64,000 bases of DNA from Hetaerina americana (lineage: Eukaryota > Arthropoda > Insecta > Odonata > Calopterygidae), in assembly GCA_022747635.1 (NCBI GenBank), contig JAKTNV010000743.1, positions 1 through 64,000 on the forward strand. The letters run 5' to 3'. The position numbers and the translations under genes are program-made. Below are positions 41,437-55,867 of the stretch, piece by piece. The notes under the pieces are model-generated. The model saw only the letters and a list, made by a program, of their open reading frames with translations, did no database searches and was not told the DNA's origin. Positions within the stretch are counted from its first letter, which is position 1, and every line of letters begins with the position of its first letter.

Positions 41437-42183
41437 ATGGCAGACGCAGCATCTGGAGCAGCGGCAGCCGCACCACCGGCAGCCCAGCCTTCGGGCACCG
41501 TCGCAGTAAAACCCCTGCCTTCTTCAGGAACCTCCGCGGCTTCCAAGAAGGCCAGCAAGGGCGGAGCAGCCAAGAAGGCTCGCGCAAAGCCGTCGCACCC
41601 GCCCACTTCCGAGATGGTTAACAACGCAGTCAAGGGCCTCAAGGAGCGCGGTGGCTCTTCCCTTCAAGCCATCAAGAAGTACATCGCAGCCAGCTACAAA
41701 GTGGACGCCGAGAGGCTCTCGCCTTTCATCAAGAAGTACCTCAAGGCGGCCGTCACCGCCGGAACTCTCGTCCAGACCAAGGGAAAGGGCGCCTCAGGTT
41801 CCTTCAAGCTGAGCCACAGCAAGAAGGCCGCACCCGCGGCAGCCAGCGGGACGACCAAGGCGAAAAAGGTCGTCAAGAAGACGGGAGTAAAGAAACCGAA
41901 AGCGGTCGGAGCCAAGAAGTCCTCCGAGAAGGCGTCCAGTGGCACCAAGAGGTCCGCGCCCAAGGAGCGAAGCAAGTCCGCGCCACCAGCCAAGAAGGCG
42001 AAGAAGGCGGCGGACAAGCCAAAGAAGAAGCCGGCGGCTGGGAAACCCGCCGCCAAGGCGGCAAAGTCCCCGTCGAAGGCGAAAAAGGCGGCCACCAAAC
42101 CCAAGACCCCCAAGCCCAAGAAGACGCCCACCAAGGCCAAGCCCGCCGCCAAGAAACCTTCCGCCGCCCAGAAAAAGAAGTGA
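41437..42183 (+). CDS. H1: Linker histone H1, unit 5 (promoter displaced)
   Basis: The coding sequence is intact and identical in translation to unit 1. Only 42 bp separate the ATG from the retrotransposon, so the native upstream DNA is now 4.6 kb away. The initiator-like TCATCA is retained, but expression is likely reduced or driven by element sequence; this is inference. Confidence 0.96.
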   Translation: MADAASGAAAAAPPAAQPSGTVAVKPLPSSGTSAASKKASKGGAAKKARAKPSHPPTSEMVNNAVKGLKERGGSSLQAIKKYIAASYKVDAERLSPFIKKYLKAAVTAGTLVQTKGKGASGSFKLSHSKKAAPAAASGTTKAKKVVKKTGVKKPKAVGAKKSSEKASSGTKRSAPKERSKSAPPAKKAKKAADKPKKKPAAGKPAAKAAKSPSKAKKAATKPKTPKPKKTPTKAKPAAKKPSAAQKKK

Positions 42184-42237
42184 ACCATCACTGCTTCGCC
42201 ACCGGCGCACCTAGGACAGCAGACAGCGTCCAATCTC

Positions 42238-42253
42238 GGTCCTTTTTAGGACC
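42238..42253 (+). terminator. H1 mRNA 3' stem-loop, unit 5
   Basis: TTTT-loop hairpin, intact. It could also end read-through transcripts of the retrotransposon upstream. Confidence 0.95.
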
Positions 42254-42637
42254 ATCATGTCTTCCAAAGATGCTTGCCACTCAATGCCCACGCCACTGAG
42301 CACGCCCAAAGTTAACATTTATCATGATTAATGCCATGCAAAAACAACGGTCCTATTTAAAATTGATGATGCGACATGGACGGACGAAAAAAAAAATTAA
42401 GAATAACATTCATAGAACGTGTAAAATGAACAACACGTCACGGAGTATTGTTTTCTTTTCGTTAAGCGCGTCAGGTAAGCATCGCACGAACTTTTATTTC
42501 ATCTCATTTCATGCGTAGCCGTGCAAACGCACTTGCCATGCGCAAAGGAAATTTCATGTCGTCCATCATTCCAATGGATTTACATCGTCGTTAATTATTG
42601 TGCGATCGTGCTAAATTCAAACTTTTAAGTATGTACT
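42254..42637. other. H1-H3 spacer, unit 5
   Basis: 384 bp, same as unit 1; no gene seen. Confidence 0.75.
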
Positions 42638-42653
42638 GGTCCTGAAAAGGACC
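42638..42653 (-). terminator. H3 mRNA 3' stem-loop, unit 5
   Basis: TTTC-loop hairpin on the minus strand. Confidence 0.95.
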
Positions 42654-42679
42654 TTTGTTTTTCGGCCGAAAGTAGCTTT

Positions 42680-43595
<916 letters not shown>

Positions 43596-43646
43596 ACACG
43601 ACGCGACGGGATCGCCATCCGACACCCGGCGTACGTCGATAAAAAA

Positions 43647-43662
43647 GGTCCTTCTAAGGACC
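43647..43662 (+). terminator. H4 mRNA 3' stem-loop, unit 5
   Basis: TCTA-loop hairpin followed after 12 nt by AGAGATG. Confidence 0.95.
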
Positions 43663-44235
43663 AATACAATGTTCAGAGATGGAGCTAATCCTTTGCCATA
43701 ACGGAACGAAAAATTATTCGCTATAGCGTATGTGACGGCGATAAATAGTAAAGTAAGACCTGTTCGAGCGCACAGGAAAAATGGCGGTGATAATAGAGTT
43801 GAAATTGTATGAGCCTTTACCGACGTTAAAGACATTGTCAGCGAATCGGAATAAGCACGTGGCAACGGACTGGCGACAATGTATATCGCGCCGTTGCAAC
43901 CGTACATGAATAAGCACGTGGCAACGGACTGGCGACAATGTGTATCGCGCCGTTGCAACCATACATGTTAACAAGAAATAACGTAGTTAAGCGGCAGATT
44001 GCAGGTGAAATTTTATGACAGACTATGAAATACATTGTAAACGAAGCAGTGTCACCTTCAATCATTCTTCGTTGCATTTCAGCACAAACGCTTTCACTTT
44101 TTATACGCTTTATTTCCCATCGTTTACCTTAGCCCAATTATAGCTCCACGTTTCATTCGCTATGCTTATTACGTTTATTGTTATTATTATTTTTTTCACA
44201 TGACATTTATCGCGTACATCTCTCTAGTATGTTCT
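43663..44235. other. H4-H2A spacer, unit 5
   Basis: 573 bp with the 59-bp tandem pair at 43849-43966; no gene seen. Confidence 0.75.
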
Positions 44236-44251
44236 GGTCCTGAAAAGGACC
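44236..44251 (-). terminator. H2A mRNA 3' stem-loop, unit 5
   Basis: TTTC-loop hairpin on the minus strand. Confidence 0.95.
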
Positions 44252-44273
44252 TTTTATGCGCACAGCGTGATGC

Positions 44274-44866
<593 letters not shown>

Positions 44867-45238
44867 ATGCCACCCAAGACGAGCGGAAAGGCTGCGAAGA
44901 AAGCGGGCAAGGCCCAGAAGAACATCTCCAAGGGAGACAAGAAGAAGAAGCGCAGGAGGAAGGAGAGCTACGCAATCTACATCTACAAAGTGCTGAAGCA
45001 GGTGCACCCCGACACCGGAATCTCCAGCAAGGCCATGAGCATCATGAACAGCTTCGTCAACGATATTTTCGAGAGAATCGCCGCCGAAGCTTCTCGCCTG
45101 GCTCACTACAACAAGCGCTCCACCATCACCAGCCGGGAGGTGCAGACCGCCGTCAGGCTCTTGCTTCCCGGTGAGCTGGCCAAGCACGCCGTCTCCGAGG
45201 GGACCAAGGCCGTCACCAAGTACACCAGCTCAAAGTAA
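44867..45238 (+). CDS. H2B: Core histone H2B, unit 5
   Basis: Intact 123-residue copy, translation identical to unit 1. Confidence 0.98.
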   Translation: MPPKTSGKAAKKAGKAQKNISKGDKKKKRRRKESYAIYIYKVLKQVHPDTGISSKAMSIMNSFVNDIFERIAAEASRLAHYNKRSTITSREVQTAVRLLLPGELAKHAVSEGTKAVTKYTSSK

Positions 45239-45272
45239 ATTCCTCGACGGGATTGCTTTGATGCATCCTAAC

Positions 45273-45288
45273 GGCCCTTCTAAGGGCC
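45273..45288 (+). terminator. H2B mRNA 3' stem-loop, unit 5
   Basis: GGCCCT stem and TCTA loop, 34 nt past the stop. Confidence 0.95.
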
Positions 45289-48200
45289 ATGAAATAATCT
45301 TCAGTTTTCAAATACCCGACTGCGATGGGCAATCGTCAATACTCGGCCGCAAAGGACGTACATAAATAAACGTAAAAACCTGGGAAATTAGAGTCCCACG
45401 CTTTCCTCCGATTCACCAACTACTTACCTGGTGTGCACGCGCGCGGTTCACGAAAAAATAGAGTAAATGTAAAGGAGAAACTTATGACAATAAAAGATGG
45501 ACGAATTTCTTACCTCCTATTCAAATATATTTTCTACTGCTATGCGTCTGCATTTGATGAAAATGACCGTCGAGATATTAAGGAAAAAATATTATATTCC
45601 CATGATTACTTCCCTTTCACCCAGTACTTTTCAAACCACTGACCTGCTATGCTCGTTTCTCAGACGTAAGCCTTGACTTACATGTCTCCCTCCGTCAAAA
45701 ATAATATGGATTCACGGCGTCCGTCTCCCTCCGAAACTGGTACGCTTGTGGTCACGTTGCTCCTGCTTCACTTCCAGGGGCAGTAAATGACAGGTCCCCA
45801 CATGCCCTTCCCACGCGGCCGTTTTTCCGCGAAGGCTAATTCCGCTTAACCTCCCGTCCCATCCGCTACGTCGTAAAACTCCTCGGGGGTTCAACGCGAG
45901 GAGGCAGGTAATGCGACCCGTCCTCGCCCCAAGTTTCTACGTTAACCAGAAAAGGGCTGTCGCAATGACCCACGTGGCATTCCGCACGAGGAAGAAATTT
46001 CTGTGGAAACCTCGCAAGCATAGAACGCAGCTGGGCAACAGCGTTCCTTGTACATTCACCAAGTCGTGACGAGCAGGCGTCGCAATAAACAAAATGGCGG
46101 GCAGTGAGCGCTTCCGTGGATTTTCCATTGTGCTAATTCTATCCAATCAATCAATTCCCAGAAACTATTTCTACGGAATGCATCGTCGTTAACAGCATAT
46201 GGAATCAGCATCATTCGCACAAATAACAATTTATGTAATGGGCATCGGGTTTCCTTCTTGGAAAATCGCCATCTCGCTGAAACAATGTTGATAAACCTCC
46301 TCTGAACGAATCCCCCAAGTATTTTAAAGTCGATTGAGTGATTTTTCATCCTTTTCCGCAATTTTTTTTTTGCGATACTGCAACGATTTATCAGCAATTG
46401 ATTACAAATGCATCGAGACAGACGTGACAAGTAGACCAGTTCTTTGATCACCATGCCTCCAAATGACCGATTCTTGTTATAGTTTTGAACCGGGGTCCCT
46501 TCCGCGGGACACGACTCATTCCCCTTCTTTTGAACGAAATTAACCTTTCCAGAAATCTTTACTTGTCTTGTCACGCCACAGAACAGAAAATGTTTCTCTA
46601 GGCAAAAGTTAAATGGTCCCAGTCCCAACTTACCCGCTAATTTTATTACGTTGATACACAAGGGATGGAAGGACATACGTTAATGTTGTTTATTTCTTTG
46701 CGGGATTAGGGAAATGAAATCTAGGGAAAAGAGGTCGAAGTTTGACGTGAAAGAGAAATCTTTAAAATTAGCGGCCGGTATAATCATTTATGAGATGATT
46801 GCATAACGTTTTCATTAAGGCGACTCTTCCTACAAGTGCATTTCTGACGAAAAAGGTTGCCGCATGTGCCTACCTGTCCGTCCTTTTAGCATTTCAACTT
46901 TCTGCAAATTTGGTGAAAATCTTTACCGCATTAGCCCCATTGAAGAATCCACCCCGGCCGCATTTTGACACTAGGTACACGAGATCGTCACTTCACCGTA
47001 TTCGACAACCGATTTCCCGCAGTGGCGTTAACCGAAGGACGCTCGGCTTTGAGGACAATAGTGATTCGTGAAGCGATATTTAATCAGATTCATCTAGTAA
47101 CAGTGGCCGGGAATGGAATGGAATAACGTCCTTGCCTAGGCAACTTAGTAACATACAACTTAACTACGGACGGGAGAAAATGCCGACGAGCCGTGAAGCG
47201 GTGTAAATTTCATAACGATCGTGTGATTTTAAGACTCATGATATACACCATGACGATTAATTACCTTAGCAGTTGTGGTGATGCTTAATCACCGGGATAT
47301 CATGTAATGTCATACCAGTCACAGCGAGGCGTTAATACTTAACATTGAACTTTGTCAAATTTGTGTAGTTGAAATCACCCTTATGACATCTGTTAATAAA
47401 TTCATCCACACAGAGTACCAAATTAGTAAAATATCTCGGGTACGCAGCGATATGTAAACGGAGACAGTTTTTTTTTCAAAATCTCGGAATGGATGACAAA
47501 CGTCCTCCATTAGCGAACATTTATGACAGTCATCACCTACCTCCTGCCGTGATAATGTCAAATTTTGCAATGCAACTACTGGTAATAAGAATGATTAAAT
47601 TCGAGTCAACTAGTGTTACTTTCGAATAACGTTCCCCCATTGACACAACTGTCATTTACATATGAACACTAGAAACTAACACACACGAACGTGCACATAG
47701 ACCTACGCAACCTTCAGTCGTCTACTTCATCGTGAGTGGATTGAATCCTCTTAACTCCTGATTGACTTTCGCTTCACATTGCAATGATCCCAGATTGGCC
47801 GGGGAAAAGACGACTATTTGTTTTCCTGTTCACTGGAATGCTTATTTCGTATCTTTTATGGTGATGTGCTAGGTACCAGACAGCTTAAAATTGTTAATCA
47901 TCGTTCTTTTATTACTCGTGACGATAAAGTTGCTTCCGCATCGCTAAGAACCTCAAGGAATCAACAATGAACGGGGATGAAATATTTGATGGGTCCACAT
48001 GTATTGATTAAGTAATGCAGAACGAAGTAGATACTGAGTAATTGAATTAACACAGGGGCTTCTTCGAGACAGAACCGAGAAATGATGTTCCGTGAACTGT
48101 CGACGGTGATAGAGTTCCACGAAAGAGAGGTCGTAGAGGAATGAACGGTTCCGGCTGTTAATGCCGCCCCTAGTCCCCCCAACCCCGCAAGCACTGGAAA

Positions 48201-50089
48201 CCAGCCTGGATCCCTGATTACGATCCCAGGAAAAATCGTGTTCAAGTCTTTCCTACGCCAGATAGTATAATCTGTCATCACTATTGAACGCCGCATCACG
48301 CCCCGACGGCTTTTTCCCACGTTTTTTTTATTTATTCACAGGAATGTTTTCCAGGTAAGGGCTATTCACTCTACCTTATCCGTCAATCACTATCCCGACC
48401 CTCGAAAGTTATAAGGAAAAGTCGACCATTGCTCTAATGAAAGATATTATTCCAACGGCATGGAGGTAAAAAACAAGATCCATATGCTTGACACACATTA
48501 TGTCGATTGGAAACAAGTGGAAACGATGTGAAATTAGGTTGGAAGCAACTGAAAAATATTGTGACACGAATACAAGCCGTCATAGCTCCGCAACTACGAC
48601 GAAAGGGATGTGGATATTATTGAGTTAAACGCATCTGTCCTATTTGCTTATGGCGATTCCCATCGTAATGATCGCGCATACAATCCCGCGATGCGCCCTA
48701 TTTTCGCCGTTTCCGTGAATAAGACGTACGGCGGGGGATGTGTACCGAGCGAAATTGCCGACACGAATTACGTACGCTTACGAGAGCCTGGTTTTCAAGG
48801 AGTCGCTTTCACGTTGACTACGTCCCCGAGGTATCCCATCACACAGGGTCATTTAACGTGACATACAGCGTGTGTGTGGGAGGGATTTTTTTTTTTAAGG
48901 TCGTAGGGGTGTATTCCGTAACTTGACGGCACCGTGGAGAAAAGCACATCCAACGCATCGCACAGATAAGGAAGGTTAATAAAAGAAATGTACGCGATAA
49001 CAAGTCGACGGCAGACGACTCTCCTCTTCGAAAGACGTGCAAGGAAACTAGGGTAGACATCCGCGGAAACGTGGATGTGGCGCCGTTTCAACGACAATAA
49101 GAGTTTTCCCGTGATGAAGTATCATTTCGTTTCCGATGACATGCCGGTTGCTACAAATTCATCATCCCGCAACGAGGTACCGACGTCCGAAGCCGTTGGA
49201 GACGGAGCAAACTCGTCACGGCCGGGTCGCCACTGCGCGCCCTCGGCTACTACATTGTTTTTCCCGCCCGCTCACGGGGCTAAAGCATAATTCGGCGCCA
49301 TCCTCGACTTTGTTGTACGTGAACTTTGACGTCCCATTCGCGTGCGTACAGTTCATTTCTTTTTCCCCTTCGGCCACCCCATGCAACCATTTCGAAGCCC
49401 ACGCGGACGCGTCGTAAGGCGTGCGCTTAACGGGTGACTCCGTCTCCATTTGCGACTCGATAATCCTTTCCCACGGGCGCGGGAGGTGGGTGCGTCGCGA
49501 CGCCCCCGAGTCGTCGAAAAATGCATAAACGTCCGCTTACGGGACAGGCACCGGGGAGGAACAGGAGGAAGGTTTGACAGGCGCCGAGTCAGGGGGAAGG
49601 CGTCCGAAGGGACCGTCTTCTCGGGGCCGCTTTCCGCGGCCGGCGCGCGGCCCACCGGGTCGCGAGCGCGTCCAATACCAGGTGAAGGATGGCCTCGAAC
49701 GTACGTTACCTCGGATCTCGAGGAATCGACCCCGGTAGAAACGTGTGCAACGTTTATTCCCGGGTACGCCTTCGACAGGACGACAACCCGTATTTTGACG
49801 ACCCGCTGCACACGAACTGGGCTCGCCAAACGCCTGGCGCCGCCACGGCCGACAGGGTGGAACCCTGACGGGCGCCGCGGCGCAAGGCGCCCTCGTTACG
49901 CGCCCCCGACACTCTCCGAAACGCGAAAGTCGGAGGAGGAGTGGAGTACAAACAATCCGAGAAGCGCACCGGAGGCGAGAGGAAGAGATCGTATTTTGCT
50001 CCGAAATGGTACGATAGCAAGGTGGACTTTCGTATGAAATCCATGTCTTGGTAATTTTCTCTTTCTATCATCACGCAGCAGCCGATAAC
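45289..50089. other. Long spacer H2B (unit 5) to H1 (unit 6)
   Basis: Same content as the other long spacers; no gene supported. Confidence 0.75.
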
Positions 50090-50836
50090 ATGGCAGACGC
50101 AGCATCTGGAGCAGCGGCAGCCGCACCACCGGCAGCCCAGCCTTCGGGCACCGTCGCAGTAAAACCCCTGCCTTCTTCAGGAACCTCCGCGGCTTCCAAG
50201 AAGGCCAGCAAGGGCGGAGCAGCCAAGAAGGCTCGCGCAAAGCCGTCGCACCCGCCCACTTCCGAGATGGTTAACAACGCAGTCAAGGGCCTCAAGGAGC
50301 GCGGTGGCTCTTCCCTTCAAGCCATCAAGAAGTACATCGCAGCCAGCTACAAAGTGGACGCCGAGAGGCTCTCGCCTTTCATCAAGAAGTACCTCAAGGC
50401 GGCCGTCACCGCCGGAACTCTCGTCCAGACCAAGGGAAAGGGCGCCTCAGGTTCCTTCAAGCTGAGCCACAGCAAGAAGGCCGCACCCGCGGCAGCCAGC
50501 GGGACGACCAAGGCGAAAAAGGTCGTCAAGAAGACGGGAGTAAAGAAACCGAAAGCGGTCGGAGCCAAGAAGTCCTCCGAGAAGGCGTCCAGTGGCACCA
50601 AGAGGTCCGCGCCCAAGGAGCGAAGCAAGTCCGCGCCACCAGCCAAGAAGGCGAAGAAGGCGGCGGACAAGCCAAAGAAGAAGCCGGCGGCTGGGAAACC
50701 CGCCGCCAAGGCGGCAAAGTCCCCGTCGAAGGCGAAAAAGGCGGCCACCAAACCCAAGACCCCCAAGCCCAAGAAGACGCCCACCAAGGCCAAGCCCGCC
50801 GCCAAGAAACCTTCCGCCGCCCAGAAAAAGAAGTGA
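50090..50836 (+). CDS. H1: Linker histone H1, unit 6
   Basis: Intact 248-residue copy with normal, uninterrupted upstream DNA. Confidence 0.97.
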   Translation: MADAASGAAAAAPPAAQPSGTVAVKPLPSSGTSAASKKASKGGAAKKARAKPSHPPTSEMVNNAVKGLKERGGSSLQAIKKYIAASYKVDAERLSPFIKKYLKAAVTAGTLVQTKGKGASGSFKLSHSKKAAPAAASGTTKAKKVVKKTGVKKPKAVGAKKSSEKASSGTKRSAPKERSKSAPPAKKAKKAADKPKKKPAAGKPAAKAAKSPSKAKKAATKPKTPKPKKTPTKAKPAAKKPSAAQKKK

Positions 50837-50890
50837 ACCATCACTGCTTCGCCACCGGCGCACCTAGGACAGCAGACAGCGTCCAATCTC

Positions 50891-50906
50891 GGTCCTTTTT
50901 AGGACC
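50891..50906 (+). terminator. H1 mRNA 3' stem-loop, unit 6
   Basis: TTTT-loop hairpin 54 nt past the stop. Confidence 0.95.
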
Positions 50907-51290
50907 ATCATGTCTTCCAAAGATGCTTGCCACTCAATGCCCACGCCACTGAGCACGCCCAAAGTTAACATTTATCATGATTAATGCCATGCAAAAACAA
51001 CGGTCCTATTTAAAATTGATGATGCGACATGGACGGACGAAAAAAAAAATTAAGAATAACATTCATAGAACGTGTAAAATGAACAACACGTCACGGAGTA
51101 TTGTTTTCTTTTCGTTAAGCGCGTCAGGTAAGCATCGCACGAACTTTTATTTCATCTCATTTCATGCGTAGCCGTGCAAACGCACTTGCCATGCGCAAAG
51201 GAAATTTCATGTCGTCCATCATTCCAATGGATTTACATCGTCGTTAATTATTGTGCGATCGTGCTAAATTCAAACTTTTAAGTATGTACT
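50907..51290. other. H1-H3 spacer, unit 6
   Basis: 384 bp, same as unit 1; no gene seen. Confidence 0.75.
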
Positions 51291-51306
51291 GGTCCTGAAA
51301 AGGACC
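51291..51306 (-). terminator. H3 mRNA 3' stem-loop, unit 6
   Basis: TTTC-loop hairpin on the minus strand. Confidence 0.95.
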
Positions 51307-51332
51307 TTTGTTTTTCGGCCGAAAGTAGCTTT

Positions 51333-52248
<916 letters not shown>

Positions 52249-52299
52249 ACACGACGCGACGGGATCGCCATCCGACACCCGGCGTACGTCGATAAAAAA

Positions 52300-52315
52300 G
52301 GTCCTTCTAAGGACC
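52300..52315 (+). terminator. H4 mRNA 3' stem-loop, unit 6
   Basis: TCTA-loop hairpin followed after 12 nt by AGAGATG. Confidence 0.95.
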
Positions 52316-52888
52316 AATACAATGTTCAGAGATGGAGCTAATCCTTTGCCATAACGGAACGAAAAATTATTCGCTATAGCGTATGTGACGGCGATAAATA
52401 GTAAAGTAAGACCTGTTCGAGCGCACAGGAAAAATGGCGGTGATAATAGAGTTGAAATTGTATGAGCCTTTACCGACGTTAAAGACATTGTCAGCGAATC
52501 GGAATAAGCACGTGGCAACGGACTGGCGACAATGTATATCGCGCCGTTGCAACCGTACATGAATAAGCACGTGGCAACGGACTGGCGACAATGTGTATCG
52601 CGCCGTTGCAACCATACATGTTAACAAGAAATAACGTAGTTAAGCGGCAGATTGCAGGTGAAATTTTATGACAGACTATGAAATACATTGTAAACGAAGC
52701 AGTGTCACCTTCAATCATTCTTCGTTGCATTTCAGCACAAACGCTTTCACTTTTTATACGCTTTATTTCCCATCGTTTACCTTAGCCCAATTATAGCTCC
52801 ACGTTTCATTCGCTATGCTTATTACGTTTATTGTTATTATTATTTTTTTCACATGACATTTATCGCGTACATCTCTCTAGTATGTTCT
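52316..52888. other. H4-H2A spacer, unit 6
   Basis: 573 bp with the 59-bp tandem pair at 52502-52619; no gene seen. Confidence 0.75.
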
Positions 52889-52904
52889 GGTCCTGAAAAG
52901 GACC
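52889..52904 (-). terminator. H2A mRNA 3' stem-loop, unit 6
   Basis: TTTC-loop hairpin on the minus strand. Confidence 0.95.
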
Positions 52905-52926
52905 TTTTATGCGCACAGCGTGATGC

Positions 52927-53492
<566 letters not shown>

Positions 53493-54112
53493 ACTAAAAA
53501 TACTGACTGATACTGACTGACTGACTAGACAGATACAGGGTCTGATGGAAGATACTGCTGGCACTCCTGGATATCGTCGAGAACTTCACGACTGCTTGGA
53601 CTTCTCTGCATTCCCCCGTAACGACCGAACCGGATTATTGGATCTTCTCTCCTGGCTGACATTGCACTCCTGGACCTTTCTCACCGATCTGCACACTGAC
53701 CTGGACCCGTTGGACAACTCAAATCTCCTGGAAACGACCTCTGGACCGAACGGACTTACTCTGATTGTTGGAAGCGGACGGCCCTTTTAGGGACCATATC
53801 TCCTGTCTCCGAGTGGGATCATCCATGCTGACTAAACTGATCTTAGCATCGCGAATAAGTATTCTCCTAGTGTAAACAATACGTGGCTGAGGCTCCCGGT
53901 GGGGAGGGCTAACCAGTCCCCTCTTCTCACTTCTGGGTGGTGCTCACGCACGTTTTATCATTTTGGTCGTCTTGTCCGTGGAGACCAGACAGAGGGCTTG
54001 CACCTCCATTGCACGTCTGGTTGAACCGGAGGGTCCACTTATTAGGGCTACACTATAGAGACACTATATAAACTCTATTTTAACCGTGTTTTAGCAAATC
54101 ACAGTTAGAACA
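53493..54112 (+). other. 5' untranslated region of the unit-6 element
   Basis: The first 30 bp are CTGA/ACTGA repeats echoing the target sequence. The rest has no convincing gene; an 81-codon ATG frame (53545-53790) shows no domain and poor coding character. A TATATAAA at 54065-54072 lies 41 bp before ORF1 and may be part of an internal promoter, though elements of this group usually initiate at their first base. Confidence 0.7.
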
Positions 54113-55867
54113 ATGGATCCCGACAAACCGGATCCCTTGGCTCCTGATGGAGCAGAACCAATATCACCAAGCTCCACCTCCTCATCCTCACTACAAGAAT
54201 TCCCGTCGCCTTCACTGTCTTCCCACTCCGATAAATCCTCACTCTCATCTCGTCCTGCCTCCCCTGAGCGACCAATCATTGCTCAGCATACTTCGACCAT
54301 AATAACCAGACTGGCGAAGAGACTACGACAACCTGCTCCACCTGCCATTAAAAAAGGAAAAGCGAAGAGACAACCTGCCAATCCGAGTGACCACAGCAGT
54401 GCTGCGCTGGTGACCGAAGATCCGCCTACCCAAGAGAATCCACCCGCATCACCAGTTAATAGCCAGGTTAATTCTCAGCATCTACAAACTACTCCTCAGG
54501 ATAGTCCTGAATCCCCACCCACCTCTCCTTCTACTGACTGGATAACAGTTGTTAAAAAACGCAAATTCTCCAACCTAGCTCCTACCAGCCCTTGTACTGA
54601 TACCACCCTCCCAATGGAAGACCGTCCAGCCAAAAATTTACCGCCTATTCGCCTAGCCGCCTCCACCGCATACCAACAATACCTCCTGAAGCTCCAAACT
54701 ATCACCAGCTACCAACCCAAGATCTCCTACAATAAATCCTTCATCCTTATCCACCCTCAATGTCCAAATGATCACCGTAAAATTCGTTCCTTCCTTGATA
54801 CCAACAAACTTCCCTATTTTACCAATCCAACTCCCTCCGAGAAAATGAAATCCTTCGTCATCAAAGGAATCCCGCCCGTAACTCCCTTAGACCAAATAGC
54901 CAGAGACCTTGAATCGGATGGTTTTATAACTAAAGGTATAATACGAATGCAATCAGGCCCTGAACATCCCAAACCTTTCTTCTTCGTCAAAGTCACCTTG
55001 GAGGATAATTCGCAAGAAAGCGACTTCCTGGCTTTAAAAACGTACTGTGGCATAGATATTTCGATCTCTGAATTCATTCCCTCCTCTGATCCTGCGCAAT
55101 GTGTGCAATGCCAAAGATTTGGACATACAAGGAATTATTGCCGCCTTCCCTTAAGATGCAGAAAATGTGGTGGTAATCATTCTAGGAACAATTGTCCGCT
55201 ACCTCCCTCGAGTCCATTCTACTGCTGTAACTGCGGCGGTGCTCATACCGCAACTTACAGAGGCTGCCCCACATTCCTGGAGGCGAAAGCTAGCAAATTG
55301 GGTATCTCAGCTCCAACTCTGACCCAATCGTCTACAATCTACCCCGCTCCCCCCCCTGAAAATTACTGGGACAAAAGACAGGCTTCATGCTCAATCGATA
55401 ACCTAATAGTACCGATACCTTCCTCTACAACCTCCGCTTTGCTAGCTACACCCCCCATCTGTCCACCACCTCCGCCTGTAGATGTTATCCTCCCCCCATA
55501 TCCTGATCTAAGCTCAAATGACACAATTCCTACAACCTTCATCATCCCCCCTCCCCCTGAATTCCAAGATACCGACCGGAATGTCATCCCCGAACCATCC
55601 ACCTCTTACCTTTCCTCCCCCTTTCAACCTACAACCTCTCTTAACAACCCACATACACAGCCTCTTTGCCTAGAAACTAGGAATATTCCCCATATCCAGA
55701 TACCAAACTTAGAGTCCTCCCCCGACCTTGATTGGCCTCAGCTTGTTCAGCAAACCGTGTCGCTCTTAGCCGAAATTACGAAAGCACCCCCGCATGAACG
55801 CAGCACAGTCTTCATGAAGGCTTTCACATCCATAGCTCAGCAATTGTCACAATATGGCTGCAAATAA
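54113..55867 (+). CDS. Retrotransposon ORF1 (CCHC zinc-knuckle Gag-like protein), unit-6 element
   Basis: The 584-residue protein is an RNA-binding ORF1 product. Residues 1-165 are Ser/Pro-rich. Residues about 205-325 resemble the domain that precedes zinc knuckles in Jockey-type ORF1 (KSFVIKGIPPVTPLDQIA and FFFVKVTLED). Three zinc knuckles follow from residue 330: CVQCQRFGHTRNYC, CRKCGGNHSRNNC and CCNCGGAHTATYRGC. Residues 400-540 are Pro-rich and of low complexity. The ATG at 54113 has an acceptable context (acaATGg). The frame is intact. Confidence 0.9.
   Translation: MDPDKPDPLAPDGAEPISPSSTSSSSLQEFPSPSLSSHSDKSSLSSRPASPERPIIAQHTSTIITRLAKRLRQPAPPAIKKGKAKRQPANPSDHSSAALVTEDPPTQENPPASPVNSQVNSQHLQTTPQDSPESPPTSPSTDWITVVKKRKFSNLAPTSPCTDTTLPMEDRPAKNLPPIRLAASTAYQQYLLKLQTITSYQPKISYNKSFILIHPQCPNDHRKIRSFLDTNKLPYFTNPTPSEKMKSFVIKGIPPVTPLDQIARDLESDGFITKGIIRMQSGPEHPKPFFFVKVTLEDNSQESDFLALKTYCGIDISISEFIPSSDPAQCVQCQRFGHTRNYCRLPLRCRKCGGNHSRNNCPLPPSSPFYCCNCGGAHTATYRGCPTFLEAKASKLGISAPTLTQSSTIYPAPPPENYWDKRQASCSIDNLIVPIPSSTTSALLATPPICPPPPPVDVILPPYPDLSSNDTIPTTFIIPPPPEFQDTDRNVIPEPSTSYLSSPFQPTTSLNNPHTQPLCLETRNIPHIQIPNLESSPDLDWPQLVQQTVSLLAEITKAPPHERSTVFMKAFTSIAQQLSQYGCK

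Noticed and set aside
53545..53790. 81-codon frame at the 5' end of the unit-6 element
   Set aside because: No motif, no homology I recognise, and it lies where a 5' UTR is expected.
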